From contig MARA01000012.1 in the NCBI GenBank assembly GCA_001792895.1, forward strand, positions 1,236,625-1,300,624: a stretch of 64,000 nucleotides of DNA. Direction: 5' to 3'. The stretch comes from Lentinus brumalis (lineage: Eukaryota; Basidiomycota; Agaricomycetes; Polyporales; Polyporaceae). This document shows positions 11,614 to 23,622 of this stretch, in pieces. The notes below the pieces were generated by a model, which saw only the letters and a list, made by a program, of their open reading frames with translations, was not told the origin of the DNA and searched no databases. The position numbers and the translations under genes are program-made. Every line of letters begins with the position of its first letter. Within the stretch, counting starts at the first letter, position 1.

Positions 11614-13311
11614 TCAAGCAGTGTTTGAAACCACCACGCCTTGCCTGGCGGCAGGAGTACAGACAGTGAAGCGGCCGTTCAGAGCCTTCATCGCACAGTG
11701 GTGCATATCCACGTGCCGCAACGCCCTCGGTTCGAGAGTCTGCCGTCCCACCATCATGTCCCTCATAGTATCCACGATCTCGTCGGCCCATTGGAAGTCG
11801 ACCAAGTCCAGGACTTGAAGGTATCGACAGAGCCGATGAGCCCTTTGGCCTGGTCGGTCCGGGACATCGACTGTCTGCGTCATCTTAGCAATGAGGCACA
11901 TGAGGGTGGCGACGTCCGGCTCGATGAGGCGGAACTTGGTGAGTTTGGGGAACTTCAAAAGGATGTCCCACATATCAAGCAACATCTCGCCCATTCCACC
12001 CAACCGGAGAACGAAGACCTCGACGTCCGAAGTGTCAATGCCCCATTCATCCGGGAGGTCGAGGAAGTCGCTGGCGCCTTTGATAACCACCTCGAAGTTT
12101 GGTCTGCCGCAGTTCTGCGCATTGCGGAAGCCGCGGATGATGATGCTGCTGGGGCCCTGCCAGAGGACTTCGATGCGCTTCAGGCCCTGGACGCACGGGA
12201 TGTCATGGCTGAGCCGGAGGTCGGGGAGGGGGATAGGGCGAACATCGTCAGTGTCCATGTCCACCTCGAGGCGCACAGCCGCATTCTCCGGGAGGCTGAG
12301 ATGGGCAAATAGGTCTTCGCTCGCGACGATGGGCTGTGTACGCACGTCGAGGATTTCGAGATATGGAAAGCGCACGACAAGTTGGTTGGCGGGATCGTCA
12401 TCGTCGTCGTCCCACATGTGATAACCATCGATGAACAGGGTACGGAGGGAGATGCATTTGTCCAAGAGGGCGAGCATCTCTGGGAAAGAGGGGAGGGTGT
12501 CTCTCAAGCTCAATTTTTGCAGGTTGCTCAACCACACTCCATTAGGAGTGAGCAGGACACGGTCGAGGGCGAGGGAATAGAGCGCCGGCATGTTCCCGCC
12601 GAATGGGGGACTGAGAACCACCTCTTTCCCGCCGAGCTCAGAATACCGGATGCGTAGAGTCTTGAGCTTCGCGGCGGAACTATTAAGAGCGGAGCAGAGG
12701 ATTGTGAGGAGGTTTCGGTCGGGGTGGGAGATGTCGACCACTTGGATACGCCCCATATGTGGTTGTAGGAGCTCGATGACGGTATGAACGTCGATGGCGA
12801 TCTGAACGTCGGTGCACCTGCGTTCTGCCAGGTACACAACGAGCGGGAGACTCCGCGACCGCTCTAGGGAGGCCATAAGGAGGTTCGGGTTATGGAGGGG
12901 GATGCGGGTCCAGAATCTAGCTACCCCGCACCCGACGTTGCGCCATTTCTTGCACACAGCCATGGCATTCGAGAAGTCCGAGGTGGTTCGTTGCCCGGGA
13001 TGGTGGTTGTTCAGATAGGAGAAGATTTCGGCTAGCATCTCGGAGGGAAGGGAAGTGACATGGGGAAAGACAGCATTGTGAATACCGTTCAGTGTGGTGA
13101 TCTCAGCTTCCAGAGCTTCGATCATTGCGCGGCGGGTATCGCGTTGTTGTTTAAGGAATGTGTGGACGGCCAGGGGAGCCTTCGGAGGAGGGGGCTGCAT
13201 CATGGTCGGGGCAAGGTTACTGATGGTACCGAGAGCAGCTTGCTGCTGTGCGATATCGGTCAGCTTGTTGTGGACGTCGGTGTCGTTGATACGTGCACTC
13301 CAGGCAGCCAT
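11614..13311 (-). CDS. F-box/leucine-rich protein 3
   Basis: Uninterrupted 565-codon frame, start codon at 13311-13309, no intron. Residues 50-75 form a likely coiled-coil (LKQQRDTRRAMIEALEAEI) directly before an F-box at about 84-130 (VFPHVTSLPSEMLAEIFSYL, then CKKWRNVGCGVARFW). The rest is irregular leucine-rich sequence, for example LQKLSLRDTLPSFPEML and ALLDKCISLRTLFIDGY, with an acidic run of six Asp near the middle. The coiled-coil plus F-box plus LRR layout is the common one for the expanded agaricomycete F-box family and matches protein 2, with which it converges. Expected role: SCF ubiquitin-ligase adaptor of unknown target. Confidence 0.88.
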   Translation of the reverse strand: MAAWSARINDTDVHNKLTDIAQQQAALGTISNLAPTMMQPPPPKAPLAVHTFLKQQRDTRRAMIEALEAEITTLNGIHNAVFPHVTSLPSEMLAEIFSYLNNHHPGQRTTSDFSNAMAVCKKWRNVGCGVARFWTRIPLHNPNLLMASLERSRSLPLVVYLAERRCTDVQIAIDVHTVIELLQPHMGRIQVVDISHPDRNLLTILCSALNSSAAKLKTLRIRYSELGGKEVVLSPPFGGNMPALYSLALDRVLLTPNGVWLSNLQKLSLRDTLPSFPEMLALLDKCISLRTLFIDGYHMWDDDDDDPANQLVVRFPYLEILDVRTQPIVASEDLFAHLSLPENAAVRLEVDMDTDDVRPIPLPDLRLSHDIPCVQGLKRIEVLWQGPSSIIIRGFRNAQNCGRPNFEVVIKGASDFLDLPDEWGIDTSDVEVFVLRLGGMGEMLLDMWDILLKFPKLTKFRLIEPDVATLMCLIAKMTQTVDVPDRPGQRAHRLCRYLQVLDLVDFQWADEIVDTMRDMMVGRQTLEPRALRHVDMHHCAMKALNGRFTVCTPAARQGVVVSNTA

Positions 13312-15315
13312 GTCGAAACTTCGTGGGTGATGAGAAGGTGGTGGGAGGGAAGAGTCAAGAAATGAAGCGACGAGCGGTCAACGCGGGCTGGGTTTTAGCG
13401 GCTGTGGAGGGACAAAGCGCAAACCACAATAAGTCACGGACTCTGCGAACATGGGGCGCCACAATGGCGCTTTGTCGAATCTGCCATAGTGATGGTTCAC
13501 AAGCACAGCACCATCGCCCGCTAGCCTTGGTAGTCGAGGGTTATCAGGGGTTGTCATTATAACTGACACACCGTTGGACGAATATGTAGCCCGGGGGAGT
13601 AGTTGCGATATAAATAACAGAACTCAGCTGGCGAGATCTGCACACGCAGGACCATGGCCGTGAGTATAGTCCTTGAGTTGTACCTAAGACGCGAGAGGAA
13701 GACAAGATTTTCAGCGACAGACTGTCAGAAAAGTCTGCTTTGAGCACGCACAGACAAAGCCGCACCCGAAACAGCATCATAGGGGTATCGCCGTTTGGCT
13801 GAATATTGGACAATAGATTGCCACCTTCCCGTCCTCAGGCGCTTCCGCGGCCGCGGCGGAAGTGTCTACCAGTTCTGCGAACAGCGTGAGTTTTTGCCGA
13901 AATGTTCCCCAGGTTCGTTTCAAACTTACTGTACTCTACGCCAACTGCAGACGCTAGATTCAAGTGCACTAGTTGACTGGACTTGCAACTACAGCTTGCA
14001 ATTTGAATGTGCGGTTACAGGCAGTGACCGGCAGTGACCGGTCCACATGTTTGTAAGCTTGGCGCGCGCCGCGAATGAACCGATGGCGGCAGTATGCTAC
14101 TATGTAAGTGTACTGCCTACAGACTCGGTCGAGGCGAGGGTCTGCAAAAGCGGGAACATAGCGCAGAGAAAGGTACCTCTCACCCGACACGGTAATAGTC
14201 TGACCACTGGTCATGGCGATGCGGCACCTGGCATCTTCCCGGACGGGGGCTGAAGTATGCTCAGGACTATAGAGGGCGACACGGGAAGCACGTGTAGTTG
14301 CTCTGTTGGGCGTAACGTCTCAAGGGACGTGAGTACTCAAACACCGCGAGTTGTTGGCGAGTTGCGAACGGAGGTCGGGATGGAGCTTGCATTGAAACAT
14401 ACTTGACCAGTGACAAGTGCACATCGTTTTCGGTATCACCTTATCTCCTACCTCTCGTTGAACCACCTGTCAAGCCCTGCGTAAGTCGGCGGAGTTTAAG
14501 GAAGCCCATTCCCCTGCCCCGCGTCCCTCGCCGTGAGTCGCTGTAGAGGCATCAACGATTGTATCGAGTGGACAGTCAGCATTGTCGACTCACCAGCGGA
14601 AAGACAAGTCTAGGATGAGTGAGGGAGAAAGGAGATGGCGCATGTATGAGACTGACCTAGAGGGAAAAAACTACTTACATCATTTCTATAAGGACCTTGA
14701 TCGCGCGCTTGGAGCGCTTGGAGCGCTTGCAGCAGCTGAGGGAGCGCCCTTTGCCGTTCTCCCAGCACCTCACCTGAACCACCTCGCGTCTCGGTGCTCG
14801 CGCGAAGCAGGGAACCACATCTGAGCCTCACGACGCACTACTGACTAATTGAATCACACGACCGCCCCGCGCGGTCGGGAACGCTAGGACATCTACCGCT
14901 CCAATAAGTGTCGGTCTCAATGGTTTTGACTTCCGAGTGCGTTTGGCACTTCTGTCAAGCATGCATATGGCGTGGCCTTGACGTGATCGCTGACTGTCCC
15001 TCGCCCTGTAGTCTCATGCATATCTTGTACGCTGTGCATATGCCACGCCACTAGCGTACTTATTCACGCTGCCTATCCCGCTTGCAAGATTGATTCCTGG
15101 GATAAAGCCGCGGCACGAACTGCGTACTTCCTCTCTGTTCATGAGCGAGCGCAGAGCGAAGGTCAGTGGAGGGCTCACGCCTCCTCGCGCGTCGTGTAAG
15201 CTCACTCGCGGGGGGAGCCTAAATACTTCACACCTATAAGTCCACTCCTGCAAAGTAGGACCGATGTCTCTGGTGCTCTCATCGTCCCCTCCCTTCCTAC
15301 AGCTAGCAGACCACC
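13312..15315. other. Gene-free stretch of 2 kb
   Basis: No supported gene on either strand; the open frames are short and domain-free. Small tandem motifs occur: two copies of cagtgaccgg near 14021-14041 and three copies of gagcgcttg near 14707-14731. The right end includes the promoter of lipase 1. Confidence 0.6.
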
Positions 15316-16584
15316 ATGAGGATTGCATCGATCACATTGTACTCAACCCTGTCTGCAGTTCCATCTTCCGTCTTTGCGCACCCGTCTTCCGCTCATGACG
15401 CATCGGGGACCAATGCTCTTTCAGAGATCCAGATCAAGTCATTTGTGCCGTACACCTCCTTCGCTGCCACGGCGTACTGCGAGCCGCAGTCCACCATCAA
15501 TTGGAGCTGCGGTCAGCATTGTTTGGCCAATCCGAACTTCCAGCCGGTGGCTTCGGGTGGCGACGGTTCGTTCACCCAGTTTTGTAAGTGCTACATTATT
15601 CGATGTTTTCCCTTAATCTCCGTTGAGAGTCGCTGAACATCCAGGGTTCGTCGGGTATGATCGCGACCTCGATGAAGTGATCGTCTCCCACCAAGGCACG
15701 GACGTGCTGACGATGTAAGGATACCTTCAGTTTAATTGACAAGGCTGCGACTAACAACCTCTTCGCCTCTCACGTCGCAGCGTCCCGGTCTTGACAGACG
15801 GGGATACGGCGAGCTTACCACTGGATCCACGGCTGTTTCCCGGCGTGAAGCCGGATGTCTTGGTCCACGACGGCTTTGCTTCAGAGCAAGCAGCGTAAGG
15901 TTTATCTAAGCCTCATCACTCGTAGTCTTGATATGCGCGAGTCCAGAACGTCAGAGGCAGTTTTGGCAGCAGTCCGGAATGCGACTACAGAGTTCGGAAC
16001 GAACAGGGTCACCACTGTCGGGCATTCCTTGGGTACGTCGTTCCAAGCTAACATGTCTATCGCTGACGTATGCTTATTAACTTCACAGGCGCAGCAATCT
16101 CTCTGCTGGACGCGATATTCCTTCATCTTCAGGTCCCAACGGCCGAGGTTCGGTTCGTAGGCTACGGTTGCCCAAGGGTCAGTACCTAAAAGCTTCCGAG
16201 CTTGTCACAATATGAACCAATTGACACTCGACCGAAGGTCGGGATGGGCACGTTCGTCGATTGGGTCGACACCCTGCCGATCGAGGTCAATCATATAGCC
16301 AACAAGAAGGATCTGGTGCCGATCCTTCCACCGATGGTGCTCGGCTTCCGCCAAATCAGTGGCGAGATTCACATCGACAAGCATAACCAGTGGATTGGCT
16401 GTCCCGGTATGTGCATCTTCTCTGGGTTAGTTGAATTGCATGTCGACCAACCTTCCGTACAGGACATGACAATCCCAGCCCCTCGTGTACGGCGGGAGAC
16501 GTCAGTCTGGCCTTAAACTTCCAGCTGTCCGATCATGCTGGACCCTACGACGGAGTCGTGATGGAGAGGTGCCCGAGCCTTTAG
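15316..16584 (+). CDS. Class-3 lipase 1 (secreted)
   Basis: Seven exons: 15316-15583, 15645-15714, 15781-15894, 15947-16032, 16089-16177, 16238-16406, 16463-16584; 918 nt, 305 aa, all phases consistent. The N-terminus is a hydrophobic leader ending near FAHPS. The family (Lipase_3, PF01764 type) hydrolyses triacylglycerol or related esters outside the cell. The nucleophile elbow VGHSLG gives Ser178, KKDLVPI gives Asp234, and SGEIHI gives His254: a complete triad in the usual order. Cys pairs at YCEP, SCGQHC and near the C-terminus suggest disulfides. It is followed 1.1 kb later by a paralogue on the same strand with four introns at matching positions; the introns at 15895-15946 and 16178-16237 are found only here. 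Confidence 0.92.
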
Positions 16585-17683
16585 AACGCTTGTCAAGTAT
16601 GGGTTTGGAACAAGGGGTGGTACCACGATCATGGAGGTCATCTGCGTCATATTCGGACGGAAGCTTGAGGTCAGAGCCCGGTCAGGGACTAAAGCCGTGA
16701 AGTCCGCACTACGCACTGGGAGAAGAGGACGATGTCTGCAACGCCCGAGCGTTCTCCCGCCGCGACTTGACTAAGCACAACCACGCCTATGTGAGCCGCT
16801 TGATATGATCCCTGGTGAGGAGCTCAGGGCGGCTCTTCCTGGCTCATCGGACCCGTCAATTCTCTCTCGGACTGGCACAGAGAGTGGATCAAGAGGGTGA
16901 CATGTAACCTCTTCGCATTGTTATGATGTAGCCGAGAGACGTGGGACAACACCTCCCCGTTTTCGGGATCCGGAGTCTTCGGCTGCGCTCGCCCGGCGAT
17001 ATGCAGCTGCTGATCCCTCTTCCAATCGTCGTCGAACGATTGCTCTTTCTCGCGGGACTTGAGAAACGTAAGTCCTCTGACATGCCATCATGCATCTATC
17101 TCCGCTCTGACACGACCACACCCTCCATTGTCGTTATTGTCACACTTGACGACAGTTTTCATGCAACCTCAACGCCGCTTTGCATTCCATCGTGGTTCGC
17201 CTGGGACGTTCGTCTCAGCAGGCGGCGATGACTGACTTGCGGTGCGTCATCACCTTCCGGACCAGGCAAATATTGACCAGCAACTGCCCAGTTACGTGCA
17301 ATGATACATGTGTAGCCCGGCTGCCCACGGACAACAGCTGATCCGGCTGCACGTTCGTGACCTCCCATGACCCCACAGCATGCCTCCCGGTGCCCGGGTG
17401 ATACTCTCAGAACAACAACAGACTAAGTAAGGCTTCTCTGTACCTGTCATAACGACAGAAGAACGCATGCGCAGTCGCTAGTCGGGTTCGGCAGAAATGA
17501 ACGGTCCTTCGGAAGTCTTGGAAGGCCTTTAAAAGCGCCACCTTGCCATCCCCGACTTCTGTGTCGCCCCTCGCTATCGGACGAACACCCGGCTACTGCC
17601 AGCCTCCTCGCTATACAACGCAGCTGTGCAGGATCCTCGACCACCACCGGTTCCCCGCTCTCCAGTCCTCACTCGCTTCCATT
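16585..17683. other. Intergenic spacer between the two lipases
   Basis: No gene found in 1.1 kb. A TATA-like tttaaaa at 17527-17533 lies about 155 bases before the start codon of lipase 2 and may be its core promoter. Confidence 0.55.
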
Positions 17684-18860
17684 ATGTTCGGTCGCATGAA
17701 GGTCCACACCTTCGTGGCGCTCTTCGCCGCTGGCTTCTTGTGTGGGCGTACGACGGCGATCCCGTTGGCAGCGTCGAGCCTTGCGCCGCACTTGGTCGAG
17801 CGCCAGGCCATAACAGCGCTCACCACGAACCAGATCACCGCGTTCCGTCCCTACACGCATTATGCGAGCACAGGCTATTGCGAGCCTGCCACAACGTTGG
17901 CGTGGGACTGCGGTGCAAATTGCGAGGCCAACCCACAGTTCATTCCCGTCGCGTCGGGTGGTGATGGCGATTTGACGCAGTTTTGTGCGTAGTTCCGGAA
18001 CTCCGATGTTGACGGTACGGCTCTGACCGTCCATATACCACAGGGTTCGTCGGCTTCGACCCCACACTGGGCGAGGTGATTGTCAGCCATCAAGGGACCG
18101 ACACCAGTGAGATGTAAGTCGCAGTCGAAGTGTTGCGCTAGATAAGGAGGCTGACGTTACTAGTCTTCCTGTATTGGAAGATGGGGACATCATACTTGAG
18201 CCTCTGAGCTCGAGTCTTTTCCCGGGCCTCAGCAGAAACATCAAGGCCCATTCGGGGTTTGCAGGGTCTCAGGAGAGATCCGCTACAGACGTCTTGGCAG
18301 CCGTGAACACGGCTATCACCAAGTTTGGCACCAAGAAGGTCACCGTCACCGGTCACTCGCTGGGTCAGTGGTCCTAGTAAACCCCGATGTCTCAGTCTGC
18401 GGTAGGGATAACTGACGATGCTTGCAGGTGCTGCTATCGGACTCCTGGATGCCATCTTCCTCCCACTTCATATCTCTGGCATCACTACCCGTTTTGTGGG
18501 GTACGGCTTGCCCCGTGTGGGGAACCAGGAGTTCGCAAACTACGTTGATTCCCTGCCACTCTTGGTGACGCATATCAACAACAAGGAGGATATTGTCCCG
18601 ATCCTGCCCGGACGCTTCCTCGGTTACCACCATCCGTCCGGTGAGATCCACATCGTCGACTCTGGTTCCTGGCTTTCGTGTCCCGGTGAGTTCGAGTATC
18701 TGACGAGTTCCTTCACCGTCCTCATTTATCGCGTTCGTCCGATCAAACAGGTCAGGATAACACAAGCGACCAGTGCATTGTCGGTGATGTACCGAACATA
18801 TTCGATGGCGATAGCAGCGACCACGACGGCCCGTACGATGGTATCGAAATAGGCTGTTGA
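17684..18860 (+). CDS. Class-3 lipase 2 (secreted)
   Basis: Five exons: 17684-17984, 18044-18113, 18164-18363, 18428-18685, 18751-18860; 939 nt, 312 aa, phase kept throughout. The start could also be the ATG at 17696. The leader FVALFAAGFLCG precedes a possible dibasic-like processing site near LVERQA. Triad: TGHSLG (Ser189), KEDIVPI (Asp245), SGEIHI (His265). It shares with lipase 1 the blocks TAFRPYTHYASTGYCEP, VASGGDGDLTQFWFVGF and the Asp-Gly-Pro-Tyr-Asp-Gly C-terminal motif, so the pair arose by tandem duplication, but protein divergence is clear and two introns differ. It ends 119 bases from the convergent aminopeptidase stop. Confidence 0.92.
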
Positions 18861-18979
18861 TGACATTGCCTCGACGACGACACCGACCTGTAGCTGGGCC
18901 GACTTGGTTTCTGCCTTGCTATACTATCAAGGTCACAGCACATGCGATTGTCTGCACTCGGCTATACAACTGTCCTAAA

Positions 18980-21900
18980 TCAGAGCTTCGATTCTCGTTG
19001 CTCCAACCATTTCGTGAGCTCGTCGTTTGAGCGCTGGGCGGTCGTCGTCAGTATCTCATAGCGTGGCTCGAGCGTAAGTAGATGGCTTACCTTCACCCAC
19101 GCCGCACGAGACTTGATCGAGTCGAGCGTCTGATTGAGAGCCATGTCGAACTTCGAGGTGTCCTTGTCCTGCAAAGAGTTGTAGGTCAGAGGAGCAGAGA
19201 CATCTGCACAAGGTTGCTCGCTGACCTTGAAGAACGCGGCCGTCTCCTCGTAGTCTTTCTCAGATGCTAGCCCCATGAACGCAATCTGATTCATAAACTG
19301 TCAGCTTTCATTCCATGCGCAAGGGTGATCGAAGTCTCTTACCTCAGTCCACCGGATGAGTCCAAAGTTCCCAGCGTAACGTTTCTCGAACTGTGCGTGA
19401 CATGATGGCTGATCAGAGACGGCGCTTTATGCGAAGGGATGATCAACGTACGGTGGCGAAGTGTTCCTTGAACTTCTCAGCAACGAAGCGCCTCGTAGCG
19501 AAGTTGTTCATGAGTCCACCGGCGTAGTAGAACGTGTCCTGATCCCTGGCACCGTTCAGGATAAACTGGAACGTCTCTTCGGCGAGGCCGAGGTCCTGGC
19601 TTGCACCCATGGCTCGCATTGCCGAGAGCCCCTGCGAGGGGTTCTTGGCTTTGGCCGCAATGTTCCGCACAAGTTCCCACTCTGCTCGGCCACCGTTCCG
19701 TACAGCCTTACGTTGCGTCGTTAGTCTGCTTCTTTGATATAGATGCGCGTAATACACACGATTCTGAAGGTGATGTTGGTTAGGTCGCTGGGGATTTTGG
19801 AGTCGTCGCCTGTCTTGAGTAGGTGGTCGAAGCGGCTCTTCAATTCCTCCACAACCCTATGCGGCGTTGAGCTTGGCTCGTAAACACTGGATGCGCATTG
19901 TGACGTACCAAGGATCTTCTGCACTGGCGGCCTGCTCAATCGCGGTGGTTCGCAATTGCTGGACGTCATATGAGTCGGATTTGGAATACTCGAAGCCGTA
20001 TTTCTTGACGAGCGGTACGAACAACTCCTGTGATGCAGAGTCAACAAGAGAGAACATTGGTCAAAGTGGTTCGAAACTTGCCCTCCTGAAGGCATTCAAC
20101 ATGTTGACAACATGCGGGTTCTCCCACCACGTCGAAACGATTGTAGCGAGGTTCGAGGCGATGGCGCCCCATACCAGGTCTGCAATGTCGTTGAACTCAC
20201 TGCAGAGGATAGCCACGATCGCCTGGGAACTTACGCTCTTTCTCCTCACGAAGCGCGTTGATGAGTGCCAACGCACTGCTGACAGGAGTGTAGCCGGCCT
20301 TTGCAAGCGCGAGCGCATCCGAGACAAGCCCGATCCTGTCCGCGAGAGAAAATGGCGAATCCTTGGCAGCAGCTTGCTCGCCAAGCTTGACCAGCCGCGC
20401 CGCTGGGTACTGCGTAGCATCTGTTGCTGTGTCAATGCGTTTCACGCTCTGTATGTGCGCGGCACTCACAGAAGCCAGTGGTGTCCGCGTTGAGTTTGTA
20501 CGGCTTGCTGGTGTCAAGAGATATGAACTTCTCGCGCTCGTCCAGGAGGAGGTCCTTGTTGATGACAGTCTTCCCGTCGGGGGAGGTAGTGATGAGGCTC
20601 AAGGGGATGGTCCTGGGTCATAGCGAATTATCAGCACGGGTAACACCGACAGACGGTTACATACGCACCAGATTGTCTCATTATCCTTGGGGTCAGCGGG
20701 ACCTGTCTCGAGGAACCTGTCTTGCCGGACATGGATCCCGCCGTCCTTCTCCGTGACGGTCACGACGGGATACCCGATCTGCGAATGCGGGTGAATACAC
20801 TGATACTTGATCACTTCGTACCCACTGACCTTCTTGACCCAGTTGTCCATCATCTTTGGAATATCGAGACCTGCGAATGTTGAGTCAAAAGCCAGTCGCG
20901 AGTTCACAACCTATATGTTACGAACCAGTGGCAGCTTGAATGCCCTCCCAGAGATCCTTCGTGACGCTGTTCTTGTACATGTGCTTCTTCAGGTAGATAG
21001 AGACACCTTTGAGGAAGCGGTCCTCTCCGACATAGCTGGCCAGCATACGGAGCACTAGTGGACTTCAGTTGAATAAGGTATCCCTTCGCATCTACCGCAA
21101 CTTACCCGAAGCCGCCTTCGCATATGACAAGCTGTCGAAAATCTGTACGCAAGTACTTCGTGAGGGTCCTAGTAGAGTTACGCTATGCATGACGTACCTG
21201 GTTGATCATGTTCGCGTCAGGACACTCGACTTCTACTGGATGGGAGGAAAGCTTGGCATCCAGAGCACGGGCGCGATAGAAATGATGTATCACGAAGTCT
21301 GCGTCGAGCTTCCACTCGGGGAAGACCCTGGAGTGCGTCTGTAAGTTTGACCCTCATGCGGAATCGAAGTCTAACGACATACTTGTCTGGGAAGAGATCA
21401 GTCGAATGCACACAAAGGACAAGGCCACAGCCACATACCAAGTATAATCTTCTCGCCCATCTGAATGTGTGTGAGCCGGGACGGCACACGTTTCGATTGA
21501 AGATGTCACTTACCAGGGTCGCGAATCCTAGAGAAAGGATTCAGTCGTCCGTCCGCGATCTGACTAGGACATAAACGCGCGTGCGCACCTTCGTTCAAGT
21601 AGAGATTGTCCCACCATTCCATGGTCGTGATGTTCCCGAACCTGTAGATCGCGGTGTCCATACATGCCTTAGTCTCCGACTCATGGGCACGCACCACATA
21701 TGTGCGACTTCATGGCTCTGCGTGCCGGCGATGTTCTGTTTCGAGACGATATCTGCCGAGTTAGGATCGAGGAGGAAGGCTTGTGTCCGACCGGTGATGA
21801 GACCCTGTCGTCCACATTTTCAGTATGGCGGGCATACGAGAGTCGTGAAAAAGTGATTGCTTACCCAGTTCTCCATCGCACCGGAATCAAAGTCGCTCGC

Positions 21901-23051
21901 CTAGCAAAGCGTTAACCCGGGCCAAGGCGTCGAGACTGATCAGATGACACCTACCACGAGTGTGTCGAGCTTGGGCAAAGGGTACTCGATATCGAAGACC
22001 TCCTCGTATAGCGGAAGGACCATACGCTTGACGTCCAAGGCGAATTGCGCCTGGGAGATGACATCGGCAGTCGCTGCGTGGGCCGTTCAGAATCGTCGCG
22101 GTTGCAAAATGTCCGACATAGTCACCATAGATGCGCAGAGGGCGAACTTTGCCGCTGAGCGGGCTCTTGTACGAGCTCTCGAGGTACTCGAACGGACCGT
22201 TTGCGTAGGCCACAAGGTAGGTGGAGACCTTCGCAGAGTTGTGAGCCATGAATGCGCAGACGAAGAGGGATGGTCGTTACAGGAGGCGTCGTCTCGAACT
22301 TGGTGACCTTCCACTGGTCGGCGTCCGGCAAGGTCGCCATCTTCTTCGCGAGCCACGTGTCCTTGTCGACGCTGTCGGGCTTGTACACCTCTTCGGAGAC
22401 GGCGGGCATGTTGCTCAGGTTGACGGAGTTGACGCGAGAGACGAGGGTGACGGCGAAGGTGGCCTTGAGGAGAGGCTCGTCCCAGCAGGGGAAGGCCCTC
22501 CTGGCGGCCGTGGGCTGCACCAGAACGCACGTCAGCTGTGTGATTATTATGCCTGGGAAGGGGACCCTACCTCGAACTGCGTGAGCGTGTAGGTGAGCTC
22601 GCCGTCTTTGCCGCCGGTGGAACGGTAGTAGCCCATCATGTCGCCTGTCAGGGGCCCCTTGAACGAAATCGAGAGCCGGGCTTTAGAATCGGCAGGCAGC
22701 GCCTTGGCGAAGGAGAAGATGCCGCGCTCGTTTGCCTCGTCGAACTTCGTGCTCGCTACAGACTGAACATTCTTAAGAGCGTCGGACTGGAGGGACACGT
22801 CGCCGAGCTCGAGGTTGGCGGTGTTGAGGACGAGCGTGGACGTCTCCTTGTTGACGTGGACGCTGAAAGGACGCGTGAGCGAGTTTTACGACGCGTGGAG
22901 CTGCTGCTAGAGGCGCATACTCGATGTGCACGACACCCTCGAAGGTGGAGTTGGCGAGGTCCGTCCAGACGGTGACGTCGTAGTGGACGGGCTTCACGTC
23001 TGTCGGGAGCCTGTAGTCCTGCTGGGCGGCCTTGGGAGCAGAGGCAGACAT
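18980..23051 (-). CDS. M1 zinc aminopeptidase, 25 exons
   Basis: Cuts single residues from peptide N-termini; this family is cytosolic or secreted in fungi (yeast Ape2/Aap1 and puromycin-sensitive types). Exons from the start: 23051-22921, 22862-22571, 22514-22281, 22228-22126, 22073-21955, 21900-21865, 21804-21695, 21641-21589, 21527-21514, 21460-21439, 21352-21198, 21142-21106, 21054-20926, 20870-20830, 20778-20669, 20612-20470, 20420-20235, 20179-20082, 20027-19909, 19856-19760, 19706-19452, 19390-19343, 19285-19226, 19168-19091, 19033-18980; total 907 aa. Substrate motif GAMEN (300-304); zinc site HEVAH (336-340) with Glu359 in LYLNEG, exactly the HEXXH-X18-E spacing; then the ERAP1_C-like repeat domain. 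The exon starting 21352 requires a weak GAG acceptor; the better site (exon at 21338) would break the frame. One intron (20081-20028) is GC-AG. Confidence 0.9.
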
Positions 23052-23622
23052 GGTGAGCGGATGGGCTGCAATAGAGCAGTTCCGGGTGTGCAGGAGCGGA
23101 GCGGCGCGTGCGAAGGCTAGTCTTTTCCGGCGAGTTTGGGCGCGCGAGGAGGTGAGCGAGAAAGAGTTTGTGGCGAGGGGGGACGCGGAGATCGCTGCGG
23201 ACGCGTTCCTGGAGGGGGTGGGAAGAGGACGGGGGACGAGGCGGAGAGCACGCTTCATGTGCACAATCGCGCAGATCAGCCTGCGATGGCGCCGCGATGC
23301 ACACAACCTCGGTGGCAGTGTCCCCCAGGTGGTTTGCCTCGCTTAACTATGCACGCAGTAGGTTCCGTCAAAGGCTGAGCGTAGCGTAACGTACATGATT
23401 CATTAGTCTCGTGAGCACAAACATTGGAAACAAGTACATGTCTACGTTCCGTGTCTTTCCTGCAGTTCTATCGCACACCATCCTCCATCAGAGACTACAT
23501 TACACCGCACACCATGTGTGCGGGTCAGGCGTACGTATATGCAAGATATCTGTGGGCTAACGTGGAAAGGTATTCAAGGGTCATGGAGATCGTCAAGCTT
23601 GCATGGATGCGCAAATCCAGAA
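23052..23622. other. Intergenic spacer
   Basis: About 570 bases between the phosphatase stop and the aminopeptidase start (both minus). It contains the aminopeptidase promoter; nothing else was recognised. Confidence 0.6.
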
